DNA of 8,940 bases from Bacteroides sp. (GTDB lineage Bacteria; Bacteroidota; Bacteroidia; Bacteroidales; Bacteroidaceae), in NCBI GenBank assembly GCA_021204375.1, contig JAJPZL010000300.1:1-8940 (forward strand), written 5' to 3'. Positions 1 to 7,309 of this stretch are shown one piece after another (the stretch's first letter is position 1; each line of letters opens with the position of its first letter). The translations under genes were made by a program, and so were the position numbers. The notes beneath the pieces were generated by a model. The model did no database searches. It saw only the letters and a program-made list of their open reading frames with translations, and had not been told where the DNA came from.

Positions 1-2
1 GT

Positions 3-3000
3 ATATACGAAGGTTCAGTTAGACGACCTATCATGACCTCACTGGTCTTTATTGCTGTGGTGGTTTTCGGGCTCTTTTCACTCCAGAAACTACCTATTGA
101 CCTCTATCCGGATATCGAAACAAACACTTTGCTGATCATGACTTCGTATGACGGTGCGAGTGCCTCCGATGTGGAAAATAATATTTCCCGTCCGATGGAG
201 AACGTATTGAATACGGTTAGTAATCTAAAACATATCACTTCACAGTCCAGAGAAGATATCTCTGTGATTACCATGGAGTTCGAATACGGAGAAGATATTG
301 ATGATTTGACAAACGATGTACGCGATAAACTGGAGCAGGTAAAATCCTCTTTGCCGGATGAGGCAGAGAGTCCTATTATCTTTAAGTTCAGTACCGATAT
401 GATCCCTATTATACTCCTCTCCGTACAGGCAGAGCAAAGTCTTCCCGCTTTATATAAGATCCTAGACGATGGATTGGCCAACCCGCTGGCACGTATTGGT
501 GGAGTCGGTTCCGTATCTATCTCCGGTGCTCCGCAGCGTGAAGTGCAGATCTATGTCGACCCTATTCGTATGGAGGCATACAATTTGAGTATCGAAACTA
601 TTTCCCAGATCGTTGCTGCCGAAAACAGGAACGTACCGGGAGGTACCTTTGATATTGGTACCGAAACCTTTGCTGTCCGTGTAGAGGGAGAGTTCAAGGA
701 TGCTAGAGAGATGGAAAAGATCGTTGTCGGATCTTATAACAACAAAACCGTTTATCTCAAAGATGTAGCCCGTGTAGTCGATTCGGTAGAAGAGCGTAGC
801 CAGGAAACCTATAACGACGGTGTCCAGGGTGCTATGATCGTTATTCAGAAACAGTCCGGAGCAAACTCGGTACAGATATCCAATAAGGTAATGGCCGCTC
901 TGCCCGGGTTACAGGAAAATCTACCTTCCGATGTAAAGATCGGTATTATTGTAGATACCTCGGACAATATCCGTAATACCATTCAATCATTGGTTGAAAC
1001 AGTGCGTGACGCCCTTATCTTTGTAGGTCTTGTCGTATTTGTGTTCCTGGGCCGCTGGAGATCGACAGTGATCATCTTGATTACCATTCCGTTCTCGCTG
1101 GTTGCCTCGTTCATTTATCTGGTCATTGCCGGAAGTACCCTCAATATAATCTCCCTTACTTCGCTGACCATTGCCATTGGTCTCGTGGTGGATGATGCTA
1201 TTGTGGTATTGGAGAATGTTACGACCCATATTGAACGTGGTAGCGACCCCAAACAGGCTGCCATTCACGGAACCAATGAGGTGGCAGTTTCCGTAATCGC
1301 TTCAACTCTGACTCTCTTGGCAGTATTCTTCCCGTTGACTATGGTACCGGGTATGATGGGTATTATGTTTAAGGAGCTGGGGTGGATGGTAACCGTAATT
1401 ATGATTGTTTCCACAACTTCTGCTCTTTCACTTACTCCGATGATGTGTGCACAGCTTCTGAGACCTAAACCTAAACATAGTCGTCTGTTTGACATTGTTT
1501 TCACGCCGATCCATAAAGTGCTGGATGGAATTGATAGTGGATATGCCAAAATTTTGGATTGGGCTGTGAGAAATCGTGGTAAAGTTGTCTTTGGAGCCTT
1601 TATCGTTTTTCTGGCTAGTATGTTTACTATGACCAGGGTAGGAACAGAGTTCTTCCCTACCAGTGATGATGCCCGTATCGGAGTGGAACTGGAGATGCCT
1701 ATCAGTAGCCGTACGGAAGTATCGCGGGATGTTGCATTGCGGGTTCTGGAAACCTGGAAGGAAAAATATCCGGAGATCAAAGTCATTAACTTCACTGTGG
1801 GACAGGCAGACAGCGATAATACCTTTGCTAACCTGAGTGATAATGGTACTCATATTATATCTTTCAATATCCGTTTAAGTGAACCTACCAAGCGTAAAAG
1901 GGGGATTGTAGAGATCTGTGAGGAGATGCGCAAAGACCTTGCGGTAATTCCTGAAATTAAAGATTACCAGGTAAACGTAGGGGGTAACCGTGGAGGTAGT
2001 ATGGGAGGACAATCTACCATTGACCTTGAGGTTTACGGATACGATTTCGATGCTACCGACCGGGTGACCACTGAACTGCGCGAACGTATTATTGATAATG
2101 TGCCGGGTACAGCCGACGTAACTATCAGCCGTAGTGATTATCAACCGGAGTACCAGATCGACTTTGACCGGGAGAAACTGGCACTCAATGGTCTTAACCT
2201 CGCTACCGCTGCTTCATACGTGCGTAACTGTATCAACGGTTCTATCAGTTCCAAGTATCGTGAAGACGGTGAGGAGTATGATATCCGTGTAGTATATGCA
2301 CCTGAATACCGGCAAAGTATTGAAACCATTGAGAATATCCTGGTCTATAATGCACAGGGTGAAGGAGTGCGTCTGCGTGAACTCGGTACAGTCGTAGAAC
2401 GTGCCGCTCCTCCTACCATTGAACGTAAAGACCGTGAACGTGTCAATACCGTACAGGCCGTTATCTCCGGTGCATCCATGGATAAAGTCGTTGCCGGAGC
2501 ACAGCAACAGATCTCTAAGATGGATCTTCCCCAGGGGGTAACGATCAAGCTGGCCGGTTCTTATGAAGACCAGCAGGAAGCATTTGCAGATCTTATGACG
2601 CTGATGATACTGATTATCATGTTGGTATTCATTGTAATGGCTGCCCAGTTTGAATCCCTTACCTATCCGTTCATCATTATGTTCTCATTGCCCTTCTCCT
2701 TTGCCGGAGTATTCCTGGCGCTGTTCCTGACCGGAACAACCATGAACGTGATCTCTATGATCGGTATGATCATGCTGGTAGGTATCGTGGTGAAGAATGG
2801 TATTGTACTGGTGGATTATATCAGTTTGAACCGTGAAAGAGGAATGTCGATTATCAGTTCAGTGGTAAATGGAGGTAAGAGTCGTCTTCGTCCGGTATTG
2901 ATGACCACCCTTACTACGATCCTGGGTATGATACCAATGGCGATCGGGATAGGTCAGGGAGCTGAAACATGGCGTCCGATGGGAGTTTCTGTGATCGGAG

Positions 3001-3125
3001 GGTTGACCCTCTCTACTTTGCTTACCCTTATCCTGGTACCTGTACTTTACTGTATGTTTGCCGGTACTGGTATTAAGCGTCAGCGTCGTAAACTGCGTGA
3101 AGTACAGCAATTGAGTGAAAATTAA
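3..3125 (+). CDS. RND-superfamily efflux permease (HAE1/AcrB-like), 5' end cut by window edge
   Basis: Inner-membrane proton-driven drug or amphiphile exporter, normally the pump of a tripartite adaptor-permease-TolC complex. The reading frame is open to the left edge. Before the ATG at 33 it encodes IYEGSVRRPI, the usual RND N-terminus in this phylum, so the true start is a few codons outside and the ATG at 33 is internal. Counting from that ATG, the hallmarks are: TM1 with the LPIDLYPDIE segment after it; a first periplasmic porter region; TM2-6 at about 325-475 containing the proton-relay pair D387-D388 (VVDDAIVVLEN); TM7 near 515-535; a second periplasmic region; and TM8-12 from about 853, with K921 (VVKNGIVLVDY) and the RLRPVLMTTLTT segment. 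These match AcrB's Asp-Asp/Lys/Thr relay. The length of just over 1030 residues is normal and no lesion is seen. The substrate cannot be predicted. The next gene follows after 22 bp, so the two are probably cotranscribed. Confidence 0.95.
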   Translation: MYEGSVRRPIMTSLVFIAVVVFGLFSLQKLPIDLYPDIETNTLLIMTSYDGASASDVENNISRPMENVLNTVSNLKHITSQSREDISVITMEFEYGEDIDDLTNDVRDKLEQVKSSLPDEAESPIIFKFSTDMIPIILLSVQAEQSLPALYKILDDGLANPLARIGGVGSVSISGAPQREVQIYVDPIRMEAYNLSIETISQIVAAENRNVPGGTFDIGTETFAVRVEGEFKDAREMEKIVVGSYNNKTVYLKDVARVVDSVEERSQETYNDGVQGAMIVIQKQSGANSVQISNKVMAALPGLQENLPSDVKIGIIVDTSDNIRNTIQSLVETVRDALIFVGLVVFVFLGRWRSTVIILITIPFSLVASFIYLVIAGSTLNIISLTSLTIAIGLVVDDAIVVLENVTTHIERGSDPKQAAIHGTNEVAVSVIASTLTLLAVFFPLTMVPGMMGIMFKELGWMVTVIMIVSTTSALSLTPMMCAQLLRPKPKHSRLFDIVFTPIHKVLDGIDSGYAKILDWAVRNRGKVVFGAFIVFLASMFTMTRVGTEFFPTSDDARIGVELEMPISSRTEVSRDVALRVLETWKEKYPEIKVINFTVGQADSDNTFANLSDNGTHIISFNIRLSEPTKRKRGIVEICEEMRKDLAVIPEIKDYQVNVGGNRGGSMGGQSTIDLEVYGYDFDATDRVTTELRERIIDNVPGTADVTISRSDYQPEYQIDFDREKLALNGLNLATAASYVRNCINGSISSKYREDGEEYDIRVVYAPEYRQSIETIENILVYNAQGEGVRLRELGTVVERAAPPTIERKDRERVNTVQAVISGASMDKVVAGAQQQISKMDLPQGVTIKLAGSYEDQQEAFADLMTLMILIIMLVFIVMAAQFESLTYPFIIMFSLPFSFAGVFLALFLTGTTMNVISMIGMIMLVGIVVKNGIVLVDYISLNRERGMSIISSVVNGGKSRLRPVLMTTLTTILGMIPMAIGIGQGAETWRPMGVSVIGGLTLSTLLTLILVPVLYCMFAGTGIKRQRRKLREVQQLSEN

Positions 3126-3147
3126 TAATTGAAATAATACATAGAAT

Positions 3148-3441
3148 ATGAAATCAGTAATGATCGTATTTGATCAGGCTTATTATGAGCGGATCATCAA
3201 TATACTTGATCGCCAGAATTGCCGCGGATTCTCCTATATCCAGCAGGTACAGGGACGTGGTTCCAAAACCGGTGAACCCCATTACGGTAGCCATGCCTGG
3301 CCTTCCATGTGCTCAGCCATTATTACTGTGGTAGAGGATGAAAAAGTCGATCCGCTTCTAGAAATTTTACATACCCTTGATAAAGCCACCGAGCGTCTCG
3401 GACTTCGCGCCTTTGTCTGGAATATAGAAAAGACAATCTGA
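3148..3441 (+). CDS. PG0541-family transporter-associated PII-like small protein
   Basis: A 97-residue soluble cytoplasmic protein with no signal peptide or membrane segment. It starts with a hydrophobic beta strand (KSVMIVFDQAYYERI). A Gly/Lys-rich, T-loop-like stretch follows at about 34-52 (QGRGSKTGEPHYGSHAWPSM), then a strand with SAIITVVEDE and a C-terminal helix and strand. This order fits the ferredoxin-like alpha/beta fold of PII-like proteins. I recognise it as the small partner gene commonly found after RND permeases in Bacteroidetes (PG0541 family), related in layout to DUF3240 proteins beside metal-efflux RND pumps. H45, H49 and C55 could bind a ligand or metal, but that is inference. 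A regulatory or sensing role for the upstream pump is plausible but not shown. The ATG follows an A/T-rich spacer without a Shine-Dalgarno sequence, as is usual in this phylum. A terminator follows directly. Confidence 0.88.
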   Translation: MKSVMIVFDQAYYERIINILDRQNCRGFSYIQQVQGRGSKTGEPHYGSHAWPSMCSAIITVVEDEKVDPLLEILHTLDKATERLGLRAFVWNIEKTI

Positions 3442-3465
3442 GAAAATAGTATAGATAGATTTTGA

Positions 3466-3498
3466 AGAGGAGCTGTCATCCCTGACAGCTCTTTTTTT
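3466..3498 (+). terminator. Rho-independent terminator of the RND operon
   Basis: A perfect 9-bp inverted repeat, GAGCTGTCA at 3470-3478 and TGACAGCTC at 3483-3491, is separated by a TCCC loop and followed by seven T residues (3492-3498). The A/G-rich bases just upstream (from about 3465) can pair with the T tract and lengthen the stem. It lies 28 bp after the stop codon of the PII-like gene and separates that unit from the next promoter. Confidence 0.88.
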
Positions 3499-3509
3499 AT
3501 ACCTTTCTG

Positions 3510-3543
3510 TTTAACGGAAGTTGGTGCAAACATTGTATCTTTG
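3510..3543 (+). promoter_or_regulatory. Bacteroidales-type promoter for the SGNH/MBOAT operon
   Basis: TATCTTTG at 3536-3543 matches the Bacteroides -7 consensus TAnnTTTG exactly and sits in the typical context TTGTATCTTTGCA. A weak -33 candidate, TTTA, lies at 3510-3513, 22 bp upstream. This predicts a transcription start near 3550 and a leader of only about 15 nt before the ATG at 3564. The promoter lies immediately after the upstream terminator, so the following four genes form an independent unit. The -7 element is well supported; the -33 element is not. Confidence 0.7.
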
Positions 3544-3563
3544 CAGTGTAAATGAGATTCTGA

Positions 3564-4943
3564 ATGAAGAACTATCTGTTCCATACCTTTCTACTTACTA
3601 TACTGGTCATGCTTATGCTATCAGGATTAAATCTTCTACCACCCTTACAGTTATCCGGTCGCTCCCTGAGAGCAATAGATCTGTTGAGTGATATCCGTAT
3701 GCGTGTTCCTGTAGCCGATACCTTACCTATCGTTAACCCGGATACCCTGTTACCGGTACCGTTTATTAAGCCGGCTTTTATAGATACCTGCCGTACCGGT
3801 CTTACCTGTATTGAAGATTATAGTGATAGCACCAGGCGGGGAATGACCTCCTATTACCAGGCGCTGGATCGTGAGATCCGGGAAAAACGGCCTGTACGTA
3901 TTGCCGTATTCGGCGACTCTTTTATTGAAGGAGATATTTTTACTTCTGATCTCAGGGAGATGCTACAAAAGCAGTATGGAGGATGCGGGGTTGGATTCGT
4001 ACCTGTCACTTCAGCTATTAGCAGTTACCGTCCTACTGTCCGTCACCGTTTCGAAGGATGGCGCAGTTACTCTGCTACCGATACCCTTTCCTTTCATAAA
4101 CGCCGTCAGGGAATCTCCGGAGACTATTTTGTACCCTATAAAGAGGCCTGGCTGGAGTTAAGCGGAGTTTCCTATCTTTCTTGTCTGGACTCCTGTCAAT
4201 CAGCCACGCTCTATTTTATGACAGATACTGTCTGCGAAATTAAGGCCCGTATCAACCGGGGAGGCGAAATAGTCGAAAACTACTATCCCAGTCCCTATTT
4301 ACAACAGATGAACCTGGAAGGAACCATTCGCACTATACGCTGGGAAGTCCCGGGAAACAATTCACTCCGCTTTTTTGGGGCAGCTATGGATGGAAAGAAC
4401 GGGGTAGTACTGGATAATTTTTCTCTCCGGGGAGGATCAGGCGGTAGCCTGCGTACAATCTCCGCAGAGATGCTGAAAGAGTTTAACCGGGTACGTCCCT
4501 ATGACCTTATTATCCTGCAGTATGGATTGAATGTGGCTACCGAGTGGGGATATGATTATAACTATTACAAGAACACCATGAAGCATACCATCCGCCACCT
4601 CAAAGAGTGCTTCCCACAGGCCGGTTTCCTGCTGCTTTCCGTAGGTGACCGGAATTACCGGAACGAAGAGGGAGAGCTGGCCACCATGCCGGGTGTAAAG
4701 AATCTCATCCGCTATCAGCAGGCCATTGCTGCCGAGAATAGAATAGCCTTCTGGAATATGTTTGAAGCAATGGGAGGAGAGGGAAGTATAGCCGATATGG
4801 TACACGCCACCCCTTCGCTGGCTAATTACGACTATACCCATATCAATTTTAAAGGCGGAAAACATCTGGCAAAGATACTGTATGAAACATTGCTCTATGG
4901 AAAAGAGCAGTATGATAAAAGGAGGGAGTATGAAACGGATTGA
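3564..4943 (+). CDS. SGNH/GDSL hydrolase-family protein with inserted domain (possible O-acetyltransferase or O-acetylesterase)
   Basis: A 459-residue envelope protein. The N-terminal hydrophobic stretch at residues 4-26 is an uncleaved anchor or signal peptide and places the rest in the periplasm. The SGNH signatures are present: block I VFGDSFIEGD with nucleophile S119, block III LQYGLN with G321 and N323, and block V DYTH with D423 and H426, so the Ser-Asp-His set is complete. About 200 residues separate blocks I and III, much more than in a minimal SGNH fold. The stretch at about 165-295 looks beta-rich, as in Ape1/PatB-like enzymes that carry an inserted carbohydrate-binding-like domain. 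There are six Cys residues, including a C207-x3-C211 pair, so disulfides are possible. The neighbouring MBOAT gene suggests it transfers or removes acetyl groups on an envelope glycan; the substrate and direction are unknown. It starts just after the promoter and overlaps the next gene by 14 nt. Confidence 0.92.
   Translation: MKNYLFHTFLLTILVMLMLSGLNLLPPLQLSGRSLRAIDLLSDIRMRVPVADTLPIVNPDTLLPVPFIKPAFIDTCRTGLTCIEDYSDSTRRGMTSYYQALDREIREKRPVRIAVFGDSFIEGDIFTSDLREMLQKQYGGCGVGFVPVTSAISSYRPTVRHRFEGWRSYSATDTLSFHKRRQGISGDYFVPYKEAWLELSGVSYLSCLDSCQSATLYFMTDTVCEIKARINRGGEIVENYYPSPYLQQMNLEGTIRTIRWEVPGNNSLRFFGAAMDGKNGVVLDNFSLRGGSGGSLRTISAEMLKEFNRVRPYDLIILQYGLNVATEWGYDYNYYKNTMKHTIRHLKECFPQAGFLLLSVGDRNYRNEEGELATMPGVKNLIRYQQAIAAENRIAFWNMFEAMGGEGSIADMVHATPSLANYDYTHINFKGGKHLAKILYETLLYGKEQYDKRREYETD
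4919..4925 (+). promoter_or_regulatory. Shine-Dalgarno site fixing the start of the second SGNH gene
   Basis: AAGGAGG is a full anti-Shine-Dalgarno match placed 4 nt before the ATG at 4930. It favours this start over the in-frame ATGs at 4882 and 4912, which would add residues in front of a clear signal peptide. Such strong sites are uncommon in Bacteroidales. This one lies inside the 3' end of the upstream SGNH gene, consistent with re-initiation after that gene's stop at 4943. Confidence 0.6.
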
Positions 4944-5808
4944 TCTCCTACTTATACTTATTATCAGCCTGGCTTCCGGTCTCGCTACTCAGGATGCTTT
5001 ACCGCCGTTGGCACAAGTAAATGCTCCTGTCCGTACCTCTATGCAATTGAGGGAAAAGAATGATACCATTCCTCTTACCTGTTCCATACCAGACGATTTT
5101 AAAGGAACCCGTATCAATATAATCCGGGATGAAACTTCCTGGCTCCATTCCCTCTACGAAAGATTACGCCAGATCAAACAGGAAGGATCATCCGATTCCG
5201 TTCGTATTGTACATATAGGAGATAGCCATACCCGTGGACGTATCTTTCCCCGTACTGTAGGTGAGGTATTACAGGAGAGTTTCGGAGCCGTAAAATATAC
5301 GGAGATATGCATTAACGGTGCTACCTGCGTCACTTTTACCCGTCCTGACCCTATCCGGCAGATGGCTGCTTTACAGCCTGACCTTCTTATTATTTCCCTG
5401 GGAACCAATGAAAGCCATGGCCGTAACTATAAGCCCGAAATTCATTATAACCAGCTTAACGAATTGCTGGGGCTTGTCCGTATCTACATGCCCGATGTTC
5501 CCATCCTTCTTACCACCCCTCCCGGTTCTTATGAGCGAATACGGGTAGACCGGAAACGAAATTATATTATCAATCCCCGTACCATACACGCTGTAAATAC
5601 TATTTGCCGGTATGCGGAAGGGCATTCGTTAGGAGTATGGGATATGTATACCATTCTGGGAGAAAGCTCACACGCCTGCCTGAACTGGAAGAACAAAGGA
5701 ATGATGCGGCCCGATCACGTATACTATATGCCCGAAGCCTATACCATTCAGGGACAGTTACTGGCAGAAGCCCTTATAAAAGGATACAATCACTATGTTT
5801 TATTTTAA
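4930..5808 (+). CDS. SGNH/GDSL hydrolase-family protein with a Tyr in place of the catalytic His
   Basis: A 292-residue secreted or periplasmic protein. The start at 4930 was chosen because of the Shine-Dalgarno site and because the N-terminus then reads as a signal peptide (KR, then a hydrophobic core LLLILIISLASGLA, cleavage likely near residue 19-21). Block I is HIGDSHTRG with S99, and block III is SLGTNES with G158 and N160. The block V region reads PDHVYYMPEAYTIQGQ: D262 is present, but the family's DxxH His would be residue 265, which is Tyr (codon TAC at 5722-5724). Nucleophile and oxyanion residues are therefore retained while the general base appears lost; H263 or H248 might compensate. 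There is no large insertion, unlike the preceding SGNH protein. The gene overlaps both neighbours by 14 nt, so it is tightly coupled to the MBOAT gene. Its role is probably as a partner, transferase or glycan-binding member of the O-acylation pathway, which is inference. Confidence 0.9.
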   Translation: MKRIDLLLILIISLASGLATQDALPPLAQVNAPVRTSMQLREKNDTIPLTCSIPDDFKGTRINIIRDETSWLHSLYERLRQIKQEGSSDSVRIVHIGDSHTRGRIFPRTVGEVLQESFGAVKYTEICINGATCVTFTRPDPIRQMAALQPDLLIISLGTNESHGRNYKPEIHYNQLNELLGLVRIYMPDVPILLTTPPGSYERIRVDRKRNYIINPRTIHAVNTICRYAEGHSLGVWDMYTILGESSHACLNWKNKGMMRPDHVYYMPEAYTIQGQLLAEALIKGYNHYVLF

Positions 5809-7282
5809 TTTTGACATAGAAAAACTGGTGCAGGTATTGTTTTACGATCCCCGCTCACCCATGATCTTCAGCAGCGGAGTTTTTCTATGGCTTTTTCTGG
5901 CATTTATAACCATTTATACACTGTTGTATCGTAAAGATACATGGCGCATTCTTTTTGTAACCGCCTTCTCTTACTATTTTTACTATAAGAGCAGCGGAAC
6001 CTACTTCTTTTTGCTGGCAATAGTTACGGTGAACGACTTTTTTACAGCCGGTTTGATGGCCGGTACTCAGGGAAAAATAAAGCGAAAGATGCTCCTCTGC
6101 TGGAGCTTGTTGGTTAATCTGGGGCTCCTAAGCTATTTCAAATATACCGGCTTCCTTTCCGGTATTGTAGCCTCCCTGATGGGACGTGAACTCTTGGTAT
6201 ATCAGATTTTCCTGCCGGTAGGTATCTCTTTCTTTACTTTCCAGTCTATGAGTTATACCATTGATGTCTACCGGGGTAATATCATCCCCCTGAAACGTCT
6301 GCTGGATTATGCCTTCTATGTTTCCTTCTTTCCCCAGCTGGTGGCAGGCCCTATTGTCCGCGCCCGCGACTTTATACCGCAGATCCGTAAACCCCTTTTT
6401 GTCAGCCGGGAGATGTTCGGGAGGGGAGTTTTCCTGATCCTTTGCGGACTTTTTAAGAAGGTAGTTATCAGCGACTATATCAGTATGAACTTTGTAGAGC
6501 GCATCTTCGTCAATCCTACCCTCTACTCCGGGGTAGAGAACCTGATGGGGGTATACGGATACGCCCTGCAGATTTATTGTGACTTTTCCGGATATAGCGA
6601 TATGGCTATCGGGCTTGCCCTTTTGCTGGGATTTCATTTCAATATTAACTTTGACTCTCCTTATCAGTCTGCCTCTATTACCGAATTCTGGCGCAGGTGG
6701 CACATCTCCCTCTCCTCGTGGTTGAAAGATTATCTCTATATTTCTCTCGGAGGTAACCGGAAGGGACGCTTCCGGCAATATATCAATCTTTTTATTACCA
6801 TGCTGTTGGGAGGATTGTGGCACGGAGCTTCCTGGAATTTTGTGGTATGGGGAGCCCTGCACGGTACTGCCCTTGCCTGCCACAAAATGTGGATGGAGTT
6901 CACAGGCCGGAAAAAAGGAGAGAAGAGTATAGGGATCCGCAGGGTAGGCGGGACTATCATTACCTTTCATTTTGTCTGTTTCTGCTGGATTTTTTTCCGG
7001 AATACAGAGTTTTCCGGTTCCATGGATATGATCCGTCAGATCTTTACCAATTTCCATCCGGAACTCTTCCCGCAGCTGGTTACCGGATACTGGAAAGTAA
7101 TGCTCTTTATGACTCTGGGTTTCCTGTTGCATCTGGCCCCTTCCTCCTGGGAACAAAAGGCCGGTAAAGCTGTTATATCCTTACCACTGGCCGGCAAAGC
7201 CTTGTTATTGGTTGCCCTGATCTATTTCATGATCCAGGTCAAGAGCAGTGAGATCCAACCTTTTATCTATTTCCAGTTTTAA
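5795..7282 (+). CDS. MBOAT-family membrane O-acyltransferase (AlgI/PatA-like)
   Basis: A 495-residue polytopic inner-membrane protein with roughly ten or more hydrophobic segments, a normal length for the AlgI/PatA group. Conserved blocks are clear in order: PVGISFFTFQSMSYTIDVYRG (141-161), QLVAGPIVRARDF (181-193), CDFSGYSDMAIG (262-273), FWRRWHISLSSW with H303, LGGNRKG (318-324), and LLGGLWHGASWNF with the family's invariant His, H343. Proteins of this type take an acyl group, usually acetyl, from a cytoplasmic donor and pass it across the membrane to a periplasmic SGNH partner that modifies a glycan. Examples are PatA/PatB on peptidoglycan and AlgI with AlgJ/AlgX on alginate. Two SGNH genes sit directly upstream, as expected. 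The start overlaps the preceding gene by 14 nt, with a weak AAAAGGA at 5778-5784 in front. No lesion is seen. The acceptor glycan cannot be told from the sequence. Confidence 0.95.
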   Translation: MFYFNFDIEKLVQVLFYDPRSPMIFSSGVFLWLFLAFITIYTLLYRKDTWRILFVTAFSYYFYYKSSGTYFFLLAIVTVNDFFTAGLMAGTQGKIKRKMLLCWSLLVNLGLLSYFKYTGFLSGIVASLMGRELLVYQIFLPVGISFFTFQSMSYTIDVYRGNIIPLKRLLDYAFYVSFFPQLVAGPIVRARDFIPQIRKPLFVSREMFGRGVFLILCGLFKKVVISDYISMNFVERIFVNPTLYSGVENLMGVYGYALQIYCDFSGYSDMAIGLALLLGFHFNINFDSPYQSASITEFWRRWHISLSSWLKDYLYISLGGNRKGRFRQYINLFITMLLGGLWHGASWNFVVWGALHGTALACHKMWMEFTGRKKGEKSIGIRRVGGTIITFHFVCFCWIFFRNTEFSGSMDMIRQIFTNFHPELFPQLVTGYWKVMLFMTLGFLLHLAPSSWEQKAGKAVISLPLAGKALLLVALIYFMIQVKSSEIQPFIYFQF

Positions 7283-7309
7283 GTATGTTTCAATTTAAAA
7301 ATAGAGAAT

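Noticed and set aside
33..35. ATG at 33 as the real start of the RND permease
   Set aside because: The frame is open to the left edge and encodes the conserved YEGSVRRPI segment that precedes this Met in RND permeases of this phylum, so the Met is internal.
1265..1795. Minus-strand open frame inside the RND permease gene
   Set aside because: It is antisense to conserved transmembrane and porter segments; its product is Ser/Thr/Ile-rich with no known motif and no start context of its own.
4882..4929. Upstream in-frame ATG at 4882 as start of the second SGNH gene
   Set aside because: It would put 16 mostly polar residues before the signal peptide and extend the overlap with the previous gene to 62 nt; the ATG at 4930 has a Shine-Dalgarno site and gives a normal signal peptide.
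6128..7156. Long open frame of about 340 codons on the minus strand
   Set aside because: It lies wholly antisense to the MBOAT gene, which has all its conserved motifs. The antisense translation is low in complexity of fold, has no recognisable motif, and follows from the codon bias of the real gene.
7284..7291. TATGTTTC as a possible internal promoter for the lipoprotein gene
   Set aside because: It differs from TAnnTTTG at the last base, has only a T-rich stretch near 7261 as a -33 candidate, and the 27-bp gap fits simple cotranscription. A weak internal promoter is not excluded.
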